DNA of 64,000 nt from Sphingosinicella sp. BN140058. Lineage in GTDB: Bacteria; Pseudomonadota; Alphaproteobacteria; Sphingomonadales; Sphingomonadaceae. Both the position numbers and the translations under genes were made by a program. Location of the stretch: the NCBI RefSeq assembly GCF_004135585.1, contig NZ_CP035501.1, forward strand, positions 1,103,001-1,167,000. The letters run 5' to 3'. The notes below the pieces were generated by a model that ran no database searches, had not been told where the DNA came from, and saw nothing but the letters and a program-made list of their open reading frames with translations. Of this stretch, positions 9,256 to 17,671 are shown in pieces (position 1 is the stretch's first letter; every line of letters begins with the position of its first letter).

Positions 9256-9293
9256 GCGAAGCGTTTCCTCACAACCGGGTTCGACTAAGCGAA
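9228..9293 (+). repeat. 33-bp tandem duplication spanning a stop codon
   Basis: Two adjacent 33-bp copies, 9228-9260 and 9261-9293, identical except at two positions (offsets 11 and 14). The first copy contains the last codons and the TAA of the M20 hydrolase gene; the second repeats this sequence just downstream. It looks like a recent slippage or unequal-exchange duplication. It changes no protein because the stop is in the first copy. Confidence 0.9.
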
Positions 9294-9368
9294 GCCTTGC
9301 CTCGCGCCCTCCCGGCGTGGTTCAATGCGCCGGTAGATTGCTGCGTTGACCGGGGGGAGCACGCGATC

Positions 9369-10346
9369 ATGATCGAGCATTGCGAGGCGTCGAAATCGGC
9401 TCCCGCGCGACGGGCGCTCCTGCGCGATCCGGCCGCTCAGGCAGAGTTCGTCCGCAACGGCTTCGTTACCATGCCGATGCTCACTCCGGCTGAGGTGACG
9501 GCGCTTGCCACGGCGGCCGCCGCGCTGCGGCCGAACGATGCTTTCGATCCTCGGGAGCCGAACTTCCGGCTGGCAAGCTACCATTGCTCCTTCCTCGACG
9601 GCAATCGCGACTATCGGCGGAGCGCCTTCGTCCTGGTGCGCCGCTTCTTCGCGGCGTATGTCGAACGGGCCCTGATCGAATTCCGGATCGTCCAGTGCAA
9701 CTTCTACGTGAAGCCGCCCGGCCGGGGCGCATTCGACCTGCATCAGAATTGGCCCATCACCACCGATCTGGACGAGACCAGCCTTTCCATCTGGTGCCCG
9801 CTCACCGACGTGTCGGCGCACAATGGCGCGATTGCGGTCGTTCCCGGCAGCCACAAGATCCTGCCCCACGTGCAGAGCCCGGATACGCCTTCCTATCTAC
9901 GTGAAATGCAGGCGGAGCTCTGGGCTTCCGGGCTGGTCGAAACGCTGTCGCTCCAGGCGGGCACCGGAGTCATCTTCGATGACGGCCTCATCCACGGATC
10001 GTCCGACAATCGAAGCGACACGCCCCGCTTTGCCGTCCAGCTGATATGCGTGCCGACCGAAAGCACGCCGGTTTACTACCGAGACCTCCACGACGGACGG
10101 TTCGAAATGGCGCGGGCGGACGTCGATTTCTGGTTCGAAAACGACGTCCGCGATCTGATCAAGGGCAAGCCCGATTGGGAGATCCTCGGCACGGTCGAGA
10201 ACCGAAACCGACCGATCGGCTTCGAGGAACTCAGGGACATGCTCGCCCGTGGGGACGAGCTGCGTCAGACGAGCATCGCGCTCGAGTCAAGGCCGCGCAC
10301 GGGAGCGCAGCGAACTGCCTGGCTGCCGCGCTGGCTGCAGGCTTGA
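9369..10346 (+). CDS. Phytanoyl-CoA dioxygenase-like protein with altered iron-binding motif
   Basis: A 325-residue protein of the PhyH fold, normally Fe(II)/2-oxoglutarate-dependent hydroxylases. The double-stranded beta-helix region spans about residues 105-225. The family landmark IWCPLTDVSAHNGAIAVVPG followed by SHK is clear, and a distal His lies in LIHGSS (His209) with Arg residues after it. The usual HxD is HQN here (His125, Asn127), so one iron ligand appears replaced. The ATG was chosen because GGGGGGAG lies about nine bases upstream; an earlier ATG at 9297 would add 24 residues without a ribosome site. Substrate unknown; whether it still binds iron is open. Confidence 0.85.
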   Translation: MIEHCEASKSAPARRALLRDPAAQAEFVRNGFVTMPMLTPAEVTALATAAAALRPNDAFDPREPNFRLASYHCSFLDGNRDYRRSAFVLVRRFFAAYVERALIEFRIVQCNFYVKPPGRGAFDLHQNWPITTDLDETSLSIWCPLTDVSAHNGAIAVVPGSHKILPHVQSPDTPSYLREMQAELWASGLVETLSLQAGTGVIFDDGLIHGSSDNRSDTPRFAVQLICVPTESTPVYYRDLHDGRFEMARADVDFWFENDVRDLIKGKPDWEILGTVENRNRPIGFEELRDMLARGDELRQTSIALESRPRTGAQRTAWLPRWLQA

Positions 10347-10384
10347 GCCGGGGTCGCGGCGACGCCACCCGGCTCGCCCCGACA

Positions 10385-10930
10385 TCAGCCGAGCACGCCG
10401 CAGGCGATCCGGTTGCCCGAATTGCCGGAAGGGTCGGTGCGGTAGTCGTCGGCACTCTGATGCACGACAACGGCGGCGCCGTCGGCGTCGAGCATCGGGT
10501 TGGGCCCGCCGGAGAGCGAGGCGCCCGCAATCGTGTATTCGAAGCTGCCGGTTCCGTCAGCGCCGACCAGCAGGTTCGGCAGATCGCCCTTATGCATGCC
10601 TTGCGGGTTGTCCTTGCCATGCTGCTGCCCGGTCGGATTCCAGTGCGGTCCGGCAGTGGTGAACGCGGGTGCGTCGCAGGCGCCCGTGGTGTGGACGTGA
10701 ACGCCATAGGCGCCCTGCGGAAGGCCGCTCGCTTCGACCCGGACGCGAACCGAGTCCTCGAGTTCCTCAACGCTTGCACGGGCAACGCCTGCACCGGACG
10801 CGTTGCGCAGCTCGGCGGCCGCCGTACGGGTTGCGGCGGAGCCCGCAGAGACGGCGTCGTCTTCGCCGCCGGTGGCACAGGCGCCGAGCGCCAGCAGGGG
10901 CAGCGCGAGCCAGAGACCGTGCTTCATCAT
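10385..10930 (-). CDS. sodC: Superoxide dismutase [Cu-Zn], predicted lipoprotein
   Basis: A 181-residue periplasmic copper-zinc superoxide dismutase. The N-terminus is a lipoprotein signal with LGAC and Cys18, followed by a Gly/Ala-rich linker. All metal ligands are visible: GVHVH (copper), GPHWNP (bridging), QQHG and MHKGDLPN (zinc), and VVVHQSADD (copper), plus the two disulfide cysteines in TGACDAP and RIACGVLG. It would dismutate superoxide in the periplasm. The start is one of two adjacent ATGs preceded by GGGAG. It lies 61 bases downstream of the UDP-glucose dehydrogenase gene on the same strand; co-transcription is possible. Confidence 0.95.
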   Translation of the reverse strand: MMKHGLWLALPLLALGACATGGEDDAVSAGSAATRTAAAELRNASGAGVARASVEELEDSVRVRVEASGLPQGAYGVHVHTTGACDAPAFTTAGPHWNPTGQQHGKDNPQGMHKGDLPNLLVGADGTGSFEYTIAGASLSGGPNPMLDADGAAVVVHQSADDYRTDPSGNSGNRIACGVLG

Positions 10931-10991
10931 TCCATCTCCCTCAGTTCATCTGGTTGCAACGACCCTGGCGGCCGCGCGGTTTCGCCGCCGG

Positions 10992-12305
10992 TCAAGCGCG
11001 CTGCGGCCGCCCGACGGAATAGCCGCGCAGGCCTGCTTGTTCGAGATCCTGAGTCGGATAGATGTTGCGCAGATCGACGAGGATCGGTTGCTTCATCGTG
11101 CGTGCGAGCCGCCCCAGATCGAGCGCACGCAGCACATCCCACTCGGTGACCAGCACGACCGCATCGGCGTCTGCGGCCGCTTCATAGGGGTTGTCGAAGA
11201 AATCGACGTTGGCCATCAACGGACGGGCCTGTTCGATCCCTTCCGGATCGAAGCCGCGCACGGTGGCACCGGCATCCTGGAGCGCCTGCACGATGCTGAG
11301 CGATGGCGCATCGCGCATGTCGTCCGTGTTGGGCTTGAAGGTCAGCCCGAGCAGCGCGACCACTGCGCCGCGCGCGTCGCCGCCGAGTGCCTGAATGACC
11401 TTGCGGCCCATCGCCCGCTTGCGGGCATCGTTCACCGCCACCACGGATTCGACGATGCGCAGTGGAGCGTCATTGTCCTCGGCAGTCTTGAGCAGCGCCA
11501 ATGTATCCTTGGGAAAGCACGATCCGCCATAACCGGGTCCGGCGTGGAGGAACTTCGCGCCGATGCGGTTGTCGAGACCGATGCCGCGGGATACTTGCTG
11601 GACGTCCGCGCCGACCACTTCGCACAGGTCGGCGATCTCGTTGATGAAGGTGATCTTGGTCGCCAGGAACGCGTTTGCCGCATATTTGATGAGTTCGGCG
11701 GTGCGGCGGCTGGTGAACAGCAGAGGCGCCTTGTTGAGGTAGAGCGGACGATAGACCTCGCGGAGGATTTCCGCCGCTTCTTCGGCCTCGGTACCAACGA
11801 CGATGCGATCCGGACGCTTGAAGTCCTCGATCGCGGCGCCTTCGCGCAGGAATTCAGGGTTTGAGACCACCCACGCCTGCGCGTCGGGGCGCACTTCGCG
11901 CAGGATCCGCTCGACCTCGTCCCCGGTGCCGACCGGAACTGTAGACTTGGTAACGATCGCCGCCGGCCCGGTGAGCGCCTCCGCGATCTCGCGGGCGGCG
12001 CCGAAGACATAGCTCAGATCGGCATGACCATCGCCGCGGCGCGACGGGGTGCCGACGGCGATGAAGATCGCATCGGCGCCGTCGACGCCCGTCTTCAGGT
12101 CTGTGGTGAAGCTCAGCCGGCCACCGCGCACGTTGCTTGCGACCAGACGATCGAGGCCGGGCTCGTAGATCGGCATGATCCCGCGATTGAGCGCCTCGAT
12201 CTTCGACTCATCCTTGTCGACGCAGACGACGTCGTGGCCGAAATCGGAAAAGCAGGCTCCGGACACAAGACCGACATAGCCGGTCCCGATCATGGCGATA
12301 CGCAT
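10992..12305 (-). CDS. UDP-glucose 6-dehydrogenase
   Basis: A 437-residue NAD-dependent UDP-glucose/GDP-mannose dehydrogenase-family enzyme that makes UDP-glucuronate for exopolysaccharide or lipid decoration. The N-terminal Rossmann fold starts RIAMIGTGYVGLVSGACFSD; the catalytic Cys is in GPGYGGSCFPKDT (about residue 260); the C-terminal UDP-binding domain includes LGLTFKPNTDDMRDAPS. UDP-glucose is the most likely substrate from overall similarity. The ATG is preceded by GGGGA. Downstream on the same strand is sodC. No other polysaccharide genes are nearby, so the pathway cannot be inferred from context. Confidence 0.94.
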   Translation of the reverse strand: MRIAMIGTGYVGLVSGACFSDFGHDVVCVDKDESKIEALNRGIMPIYEPGLDRLVASNVRGGRLSFTTDLKTGVDGADAIFIAVGTPSRRGDGHADLSYVFGAAREIAEALTGPAAIVTKSTVPVGTGDEVERILREVRPDAQAWVVSNPEFLREGAAIEDFKRPDRIVVGTEAEEAAEILREVYRPLYLNKAPLLFTSRRTAELIKYAANAFLATKITFINEIADLCEVVGADVQQVSRGIGLDNRIGAKFLHAGPGYGGSCFPKDTLALLKTAEDNDAPLRIVESVVAVNDARKRAMGRKVIQALGGDARGAVVALLGLTFKPNTDDMRDAPSLSIVQALQDAGATVRGFDPEGIEQARPLMANVDFFDNPYEAAADADAVVLVTEWDVLRALDLGRLARTMKQPILVDLRNIYPTQDLEQAGLRGYSVGRPQRA

Positions 12306-12432
12306 GGATGTCCCCAGACAGGATGAGAGTGAAGAATTCGGGATCGCTTATCGCAGGCGGCTCGACGCTCACAAGCGCTTTTCCCCGCTCGCAGCGGGAA
12401 GAGCCATCGCCGGACTGGCGAATGACCCATCC

Positions 12433-12464
12433 AAAAAAGAAGCCGGCCCCTTGCGGGACCGGCT
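12433..12464 (-). terminator. Intrinsic terminator of ompA-like gene
   Basis: On the minus strand the stem AGCCGGTCCCGC/GGGGCCGGCT is followed by a run of six T (12433-12438). It sits about 40 bases after the stop of the OmpA-family gene, where a rho-independent terminator is expected. Confidence 0.85.
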
Positions 12465-12503
12465 CCAATTTTCGCGTCTTCCACCCGAAGGCGGAAGCTC
12501 TTC

Positions 12504-13619
12504 TTACCAGCCGGAGCCGGCGCCGAAGTTGATTTCCACGCGACGGTTCTGCGGTTCGCGCACACCATCGGCGGTCTCGACGAGCGGACGGCTTTCGCCG
12601 AACGCTTCGCTGGTGATCGAGCCTTCCGGCACGCCACGACCGGCGAGGTAGGAGCGGACGTTCGCGGCACGACGCTGCGACAGACCGACGTTGTACTGGT
12701 CCGAACCCGAACGATCGGCGTGACCGGCGAGCGTGACAGTCGCCGAACCACCCTGCTGGTAGGCAGCGGCCGCGTTGTCCAGGATCGCAGCAGCCTGCGG
12801 CGTGATGTCGGCCTTATCCCAGTCGAAGAAGACCATGAACGGTCCCGGGATGACCGGCGCAGGCGGAGGCGGCGGCGGCGGGGGCGGAGGAGGCGGCGGC
12901 GGCGGAGGCGGCGGCGGCGGCGGCGGCGGGGGCGGCGGCGGAGCGCCGAAGTTGAAGGTGATGCCGCCGAGCAGGCTGTGCGACCGGAAGCGGGCTTCCG
13001 CGTCGGCGCCGTTGAAAGCCACCATACGGACGTTGTCGACGTTGAAGAACTTGTACTTCAAGGTCACGTCGATGTTGTCGCTGATCGCCTGACGGACACC
13101 GGCGAACACCTGCCACGCGAACTTCGAGTCCGAATCGTCGAGGAACGGCGCGCTGTTGTCGAAGACGCGAGCGTTGTTCACCTTGACGCGGGCGATACCG
13201 CCACCGCCGCCGACGAAGCCGCTGAGGCCGTCATCGTCGCCGAAGTCGAGCATGCCGTTCAGCATGAAGCTGAGCGCGCTGGTGCTGCCACCGGCGGAGT
13301 CACGGCTGCCCGGGAACGACCGCGGATTTTCGCCGGGGAGGGCGATCCGGGTGTCGAAGCTTTCGATGTCGGCCTTCTTGTAGGACACTTCGCCCTCGAG
13401 GCGGAAACCGCCGAGGTCGTAACCTACGAAGACGCCGCCGTCGTAGCCATATTCATGGTCGAGGGTCATGGCGTCTTCGGTTGCACCGATATCGACGTCC
13501 ATATCCTCGACGATCATTCCACCGAACTCGCCGCCAACATACCAGGCGCCATCGCGCGCAAGTGCTGGTGTTGCGAGCAAGGTCGATGAAAGCGCCACTG
13601 CGATGGCGAGCTTCCGCAT
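12504..13619 (-). CDS. OmpA family outer-membrane protein with 27-proline linker
   Basis: A 371-residue outer-membrane protein. A cleavable signal peptide (about 1-21, ending TPALA) leads into an eight-strand OmpA-like beta-barrel (about 22-225). Then follows an uninterrupted run of 27 prolines, encoded at 12861-12941, and a C-terminal OmpA/MotB-type peptidoglycan-binding domain (about 265-371) with the conserved LAGHADRSGSDQYNVGLS and RRVEIN motifs. The domain ties the outer membrane to the wall. The start has AAGGGGAAG seven bases upstream. The gene is monocistronic, with its own terminator and a long upstream region. Confidence 0.95.
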   Translation of the reverse strand: MRKLAIAVALSSTLLATPALARDGAWYVGGEFGGMIVEDMDVDIGATEDAMTLDHEYGYDGGVFVGYDLGGFRLEGEVSYKKADIESFDTRIALPGENPRSFPGSRDSAGGSTSALSFMLNGMLDFGDDDGLSGFVGGGGGIARVKVNNARVFDNSAPFLDDSDSKFAWQVFAGVRQAISDNIDVTLKYKFFNVDNVRMVAFNGADAEARFRSHSLLGGITFNFGAPPPPPPPPPPPPPPPPPPPPPPPPPPPAPVIPGPFMVFFDWDKADITPQAAAILDNAAAAYQQGGSATVTLAGHADRSGSDQYNVGLSQRRAANVRSYLAGRGVPEGSITSEAFGESRPLVETADGVREPQNRRVEINFGAGSGW

Positions 13620-14128
13620 AATCTTCCCCTTCTCTATTGCGTCCCAACGGGAACGACACTGATCTCATTACGGTAAGCGGAGTTTCCGTGCAAGCACGCT
13701 TATCCCCACCCTTGTTGCCGAAAAGCCGCACCACGATTTTGGCCGTGTAAGCCTCTCGTCAGACGGCCCCTCAAACGAGAGCCTACGGGCTTGGTTTCAT
13801 GCCGGGAACAAATTTTTTGAACCACTTTGGAACTGTTGCAGAATTGCACCACATGCGGACTGCACGGAGCGACCGGGATCGGCCGAATTTCCATGACTTC
13901 AGAATTACTTGGCCCTTGGGTCCGTGGGCTGGTGCGGATCGGGTGCCGGTGCCCGGTCAGCAGGAGCTGGCGCATCGGCCGGCTGCCGGAAGGGTACAGG
14001 ACATGTGCCGCGCGCTGCCGGGTGCGTGCCGAAATGCCGACTCCCGCACGTCGCAAATCGCCGCTTTCTTTTTCGTTCGCATTGTTTCAATCTCGCAGGA
14101 TCAGAGCCCTAAGTGATTGGAGTCGACG
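13620..14128. other. Long intergenic region upstream of two divergent genes
   Basis: About 510 bases between the OmpA start (leftward) and the small secreted-protein start (rightward). Several short open frames exist but none has a ribosome site with plausible protein composition. Part of it (about 13790-13920) is noticeably more A+T-rich than the surroundings, which fits promoters for the two divergent genes. I could not assign -35/-10 boxes with confidence. Confidence 0.4.
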
Positions 14129-14458
14129 ATGATTTCGATTACACTTGTAACCGTGCTCGCGCTCGCCGCCGCACCCGCCAGCCCCGGCGCGTCCGTCCAG
14201 GCCCGCAAGGCCTACAGCATGTGCCTTCAGAAGGTGATCAAGGCAAAAACCGCCGACAAAATGAGCAGCGATGCCTTCGCCGCAGAGGCGAAATCGAGCT
14301 GCGCGACGGAGGAAGCCGCGCTGGTCAAGTCTCTGGTCGACTACGATGTCGCCACAGGCAGCAAGCGGGCGGAAGCGGAGGAGAATGCCAAGCTCCAGGC
14401 CGCCGACTATCTCGCCGGCGCAAGCGACACCTACGCAACCTACGCGGCACCAAATTAA
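14129..14458 (+). CDS. Small secreted helical protein, function unknown
   Basis: A 109-residue protein with a signal peptide (about 1-21: hydrophobic ISITLVTVLALAAAPASPG) and a mature part that is mostly charged, Ala-rich helix. It has two cysteines, in YSMCLQKV and KSSCATEE, that may pair. The ATG at this position has GGAG six bases upstream; a TTG four codons earlier is less likely. I recognise no named family; similar short secreted helical proteins are frequent in sphingomonads. It is not obviously in an operon: the next gene starts over 100 bases downstream. Confidence 0.75.
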   Translation: MISITLVTVLALAAAPASPGASVQARKAYSMCLQKVIKAKTADKMSSDAFAAEAKSSCATEEAALVKSLVDYDVATGSKRAEAEENAKLQAADYLAGASDTYATYAAPN

Positions 14459-14585
14459 CGCTTTTGCGCGAGGGCACGCTCCGGCAACCCCGAAGCTGAA
14501 AGTCGGTTCGGCCAAGTAACGAGGCGTGTGGAACAAGGCGGCGGCGTACTTCTCCCGCGAACCCAATTCGCCTAAGCCGGCCTTC

Positions 14586-15251
14586 ATGAAACTCGGCCGG
14601 GAAGGTGCGGAGCGTCGTGCAGGGGCGTTGCCGATCGGCCAATTGGATGCGCTTGCAAGGGTGACGCGGGATCTGCTCGGCAGTCGCCCGGGCGCGCGTT
14701 TGGGCAAGGCCACTGAGCTCGACGATTTTCTGACCGTTCCGAACGCGATCGCGGCGGAGTATCTGGGCAGCGCCGCCCGTCCGGTGCGGGCCATGCTGTT
14801 CGACAAGGATCCGGCGCGAAACTGGTCGCCGGGCTGGCATCAGGACCGGACCATCGCCGTCCGGGCGCGCGGAGAGGCGGCGGGCTATTCGGCCTGGCCC
14901 CTGAAGCACGGCATCCATCATGTCGTGCCGCCGATCGCACTGCTCCAGCGCATGCTGACGCTCCGGATCCATCTCGATCCCGTGGGTGAGGACAGCGCGC
15001 CGTTGCTGATCGCACCCGGCTCCCACAAGATCGGCCTGATCCCGGAGGGCGCAATCGCCCGAACGGTCGCGGCATGCGGAACCACAGCCTGCCTCGCCAC
15101 GGCGGGCGACATCTGGGTCTATGCCTCGCTCGTCCTTCACGCGTCCGAGCGGAACCTGACGACACGCCGCCGCCGCGTTCTTCAGCTCTTCTACAGTGCG
15201 GACGAATTGCCTCCGCCTCTCGGCTGGCTGGGCATTTCGGGCGGTAACTAG
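14586..15251 (+). CDS. Phytanoyl-CoA dioxygenase family protein
   Basis: A 221-residue Fe(II)/2-oxoglutarate dioxygenase-like protein. The iron triad is intact: HQD in SPGWHQDRTIAV (His85 and Asp87) and the distal His185 in SLVLHASERN, with a following Arg-rich strand for 2-oxoglutarate. LLIAPGSHKIG is the usual loop between them. The substrate is unknown. The start is uncertain: this ATG gives the family-typical N-terminus MKLGREGAERRAGALP, while an in-frame GTG at 14526 would add 20 residues; neither has a clear ribosome site. Compare the other PhyH-like gene at 9369, whose motif is altered. Confidence 0.82.
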   Translation: MKLGREGAERRAGALPIGQLDALARVTRDLLGSRPGARLGKATELDDFLTVPNAIAAEYLGSAARPVRAMLFDKDPARNWSPGWHQDRTIAVRARGEAAGYSAWPLKHGIHHVVPPIALLQRMLTLRIHLDPVGEDSAPLLIAPGSHKIGLIPEGAIARTVAACGTTACLATAGDIWVYASLVLHASERNLTTRRRRVLQLFYSADELPPPLGWLGISGGN

Positions 15252-15303
15252 CCGAAAGGTCCGGTCACGCCATCGGGGTGGACACTACCCGAGCGCGTCG
15301 CAG

Positions 15304-15696
15304 TCAGAACCGTCCGCTGGCAAGCCACCTTCGTGCTTCGCCTGTGAACAAGGGCAGCAAGCTCGCCACCTGCAGCCCGGCCTGAACAAGCGCGAGCGGG
15401 TGCGAGCCGACGATGCTTCCCCGCCGCAGGCTCGCCAGAACCAGCGGAAGCCCGAGCGCGCAGAGCAGGGTAAGGACCCATTTGGCCGAAGCCTGACGGC
15501 CGCGGGAGACCAGAAGGGCAAGGCCGGCAAGCGTGAAGAAGGTGAGGCCGAGCAGGGTCAGGACCATCCCCAGCCCGTGCCCGTCGGCCGCGGCGCGGCC
15601 GACAAGAGCGTCCCATCCGAGCCATGCCTGGACCAGCCCGATAGCGAGACTGGCGAGGAACAGTCGCTCGAAGATGAGGATGCTGCGCGGCCGCAT
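15304..15696 (-). CDS. Small integral membrane protein, function unknown
   Basis: A 130-residue protein with about four hydrophobic segments (near residues 9-27, 42-62, 70-90 and 97-118) and positively charged loops. No conserved family motif is recognisable. The start ATG is supported by the position of the first membrane helix but has only a weak ribosome site. It lies 57 bases downstream of the CAP-domain gene on the same strand and may be co-transcribed with it. Confidence 0.65.
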   Translation of the reverse strand: MRPRSILIFERLFLASLAIGLVQAWLGWDALVGRAAADGHGLGMVLTLLGLTFFTLAGLALLVSRGRQASAKWVLTLLCALGLPLVLASLRRGSIVGSHPLALVQAGLQVASLLPLFTGEARRWLASGRF

Positions 15697-15753
15697 GAGG
15701 CGGCATTGCCACCCGCACGATCGATGCTCAACCCGCTGAAATCTTGCTCTTCC

Positions 15754-16290
15754 TCAGAACGGGCGTTCGCCTTCGACATTGCCGGCGGTGAGATATCGGC
15801 AGACCAAAATCTCGTTGTCGTCCGTCTCGGCCAATGCGCACCCTACCCGATCGGTATCCCGCCACATCAGCTGCGTGTAGTGGCCGACATCGTCGAGGTT
15901 GCCGGTGCGGCTGTTTGCGGGGAAGATTCCCGGCCGGTAATGCTTCTTCTCCTCGATCCACATCCCGACCATCGCTTCCGGCGCATAATAGCCGCGGGTT
16001 CCGAGCCACAAATTCTCGCCTTGCGGATCCGGGTCGTCGGGATCGTCCGGCGAATGTTCGATGTCGTCCACTTGCGCTAGCGTCTCGCCCCAGGCGCCGG
16101 CATCGGCGGCGAGCGCATCGTCCCACAGCAGAGGCGGCAAACCGGCGGCGGCCCGCTCCTGATTGTGGGCGGCGAGCAAACGCGGCTCCAGGCTGGTCAG
16201 CCGTCCGGTGGCGCCACCGATCAGCGGCGCCACGAGCAGGATCGCGAGCGCAAGTCCTGCCCGTCGCCAGTCCGATCGGCCTCTTTCCAT
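15754..16290 (-). CDS. CAP domain (SCP/PR1-like) secreted protein
   Basis: A 178-residue extracytoplasmic protein with an N-terminal membrane segment (about 10-28) that acts as signal peptide or anchor, followed by one CAP/SCP domain (about 35-170). Family motifs seen are LLAAHNQERAAAGLPPLLWD, then ENLWLGTRG, GHYTQLMWRDTDRVGCALA and the C-terminal LVCRY, with the cysteines expected for a disulfide. Bacterial CAP proteins are of uncertain biochemical role. The ATG is preferred over a GTG two codons upstream. A small membrane-protein gene follows. Confidence 0.88.
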   Translation of the reverse strand: MERGRSDWRRAGLALAILLVAPLIGGATGRLTSLEPRLLAAHNQERAAAGLPPLLWDDALAADAGAWGETLAQVDDIEHSPDDPDDPDPQGENLWLGTRGYYAPEAMVGMWIEEKKHYRPGIFPANSRTGNLDDVGHYTQLMWRDTDRVGCALAETDDNEILVCRYLTAGNVEGERPF

Positions 16291-16391
16291 GTCCACGCGC
16301 TAGCCGAAAGCCGGTTAGCGCATGGTTGCTCCGCACGGTTTACACCGGCTTCACCCTGTTGAACGCCGGTGCCACCGCGTCGGCGCAAGCC

Positions 16392-16862
16392 TCAGCTCTT
16401 GCTGCGTGTTTCCTGCTCGATCTGCACGGGACTGACGCCGCCCGGGGGACGCCCCGAACCGGTGCCGCCGGTCGCGCGCACCCCGCCCATTCCGCCCGGC
16501 GAACCCGCATCGACTCCGCCGGCATTCCCATCGGCGGCCGAGCCCTCACTGCGCATCGCGCTCGCGTCGCCGGTAGCGGATCCGGCGCCGGTCATGCCGG
16601 CTCCAGTGGCCCCGCCGTCGCCACGGCCGCCGAGCTGGTTGGCAAGCTCCTGTCCCTGCCCCTCGCCGCCGCTCCCGGTGTCTGCGCCGAGGGTCAGACC
16701 GCCGGTATCATCCTGGTCGCCAGTCGCGACGCCTGTGGCGCCCGCACCGACGCCGGTCCCCGCGCCGACGTCGAACCCACCGGTTCCAGCCGTTCCGCCG
16801 CCGGAGCCGCCGCTGAGCCCATCGGAGGTCGCGCCGCTGCTCTTAGTCTCATCCGAATTCAT
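16392..16862 (-). CDS. Glycine-rich low-complexity protein next to bactofilin
   Basis: A 156-residue protein composed largely of Gly, Ala, Thr, Ser and Asp, without a signal peptide or hydrophobic segment. It begins MNSDETKSSGATSDG and has Gly-rich stretches with scattered acidic residues. No known family is recognised. Translation is well supported: GGAGGA lies four to five bases before the ATG. It starts 55 bases after the stop of the bactofilin gene on the same strand, so the two are probably one transcript and the protein may decorate or interact with the bactofilin polymer (inference). Confidence 0.65.
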   Translation of the reverse strand: MNSDETKSSGATSDGLSGGSGGGTAGTGGFDVGAGTGVGAGATGVATGDQDDTGGLTLGADTGSGGEGQGQELANQLGGRGDGGATGAGMTGAGSATGDASAMRSEGSAADGNAGGVDAGSPGGMGGVRATGGTGSGRPPGGVSPVQIEQETRSKS

Positions 16863-16917
16863 GTCGTCCTCCACGATCGTGCATGGAAGGCCAACGAAGG
16901 CTGCGGGATGCAGGTTC

Positions 16918-17457
16918 CTATTCGGCGGCCTCGATCTGCGGGGTCGGATCGGCCGAGTGCGCGAACAATTCGGCAGGCTCCGGCCGGCGCGGCGCCGACC
17001 GTCGCGTGGGCTGCCGAACGGGCCGTTCCCCGCCGCTGGCGCGCTCGGCCATTGCCGAGGGTGGCGGCGAAATCGCCCGGAGCCCCTCTTCCCGCGCCGC
17101 ACTGGCGCCGTGGTCGGACGGTCCCTTGCGGCGGCGGAAGCGCCCTTCCACCTGCGCACCGGCGGCGATTCCGACCGTTTCGTAGAGCACATCCCCGGTG
17201 ATCCGCGCCGAGGCGGCCAGGGTCAGGGTGCCTGCCTCGACCGCCCCATCGACAAGCCCCGCAAGCTCAGCTTCCTCCGCGACGATGTTGCCGTGGACCG
17301 CGCCACTGCTTCCCTGGGTCAGAGACCCGCATCGTATGTCGCCGGTGACGGTGCCGTCGACATGGAGTCGACCGTCGGTGACGATGTTGCCGGTCACCGT
17401 CACGTCCGGCCCGATGAACGAGAATTCGCGACCCGTTTTCGCCCCACGTGCAAACAT
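16918..17457 (-). CDS. Bactofilin (polymer-forming cytoskeletal protein)
   Basis: A 179-residue bactofilin. The central right-handed beta-helix domain (about 12-110) shows the repeating hydrophobic/Gly rungs typical of the family: FIGPDVTVTGNIVTDGRLHV, then GTVTGDIRCGSL, AVHGNIVAEEAELAGLVDG and ARITGDVLYETVGI. A disordered Arg/Pro-rich C-terminal tail of about 70 residues follows. Bactofilins self-assemble without nucleotide into filaments that organise the envelope. The next gene on the strand encodes a glycine-rich protein, probably in the same operon. Confidence 0.93.
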   Translation of the reverse strand: MFARGAKTGREFSFIGPDVTVTGNIVTDGRLHVDGTVTGDIRCGSLTQGSSGAVHGNIVAEEAELAGLVDGAVEAGTLTLAASARITGDVLYETVGIAAGAQVEGRFRRRKGPSDHGASAAREEGLRAISPPPSAMAERASGGERPVRQPTRRSAPRRPEPAELFAHSADPTPQIEAAE

Positions 17458-17671
17458 GCGGTCCTCCCCGAGAGCCCATCATCATGGCATGTTTCGACAC
17501 GGGATCAAGCGGCGGTTAGCCTTGCTCCGCCAACGGCTGGACGTCGCGCGGCGCGCCGTAAATCGGAGGGACAGCTTCGCCCCTCTAGCGCAGGCGCGCC
17601 CGGGGGCGGGTATCGCATCAAACAGGGAATCAAGACGCGGAACAGCATTCCGCGCGACAAGGGGTCATGCA

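Noticed and set aside
12720..13589. Plus-strand frames with poly-Arg or poly-Gly opposite ompA
   Set aside because: They come from the antisense of the proline codons; no biological plausibility.
13700..14056. A 118-codon minus-strand frame upstream of ompA
   Set aside because: Low-complexity product, no ribosome site and location in an apparent promoter region.
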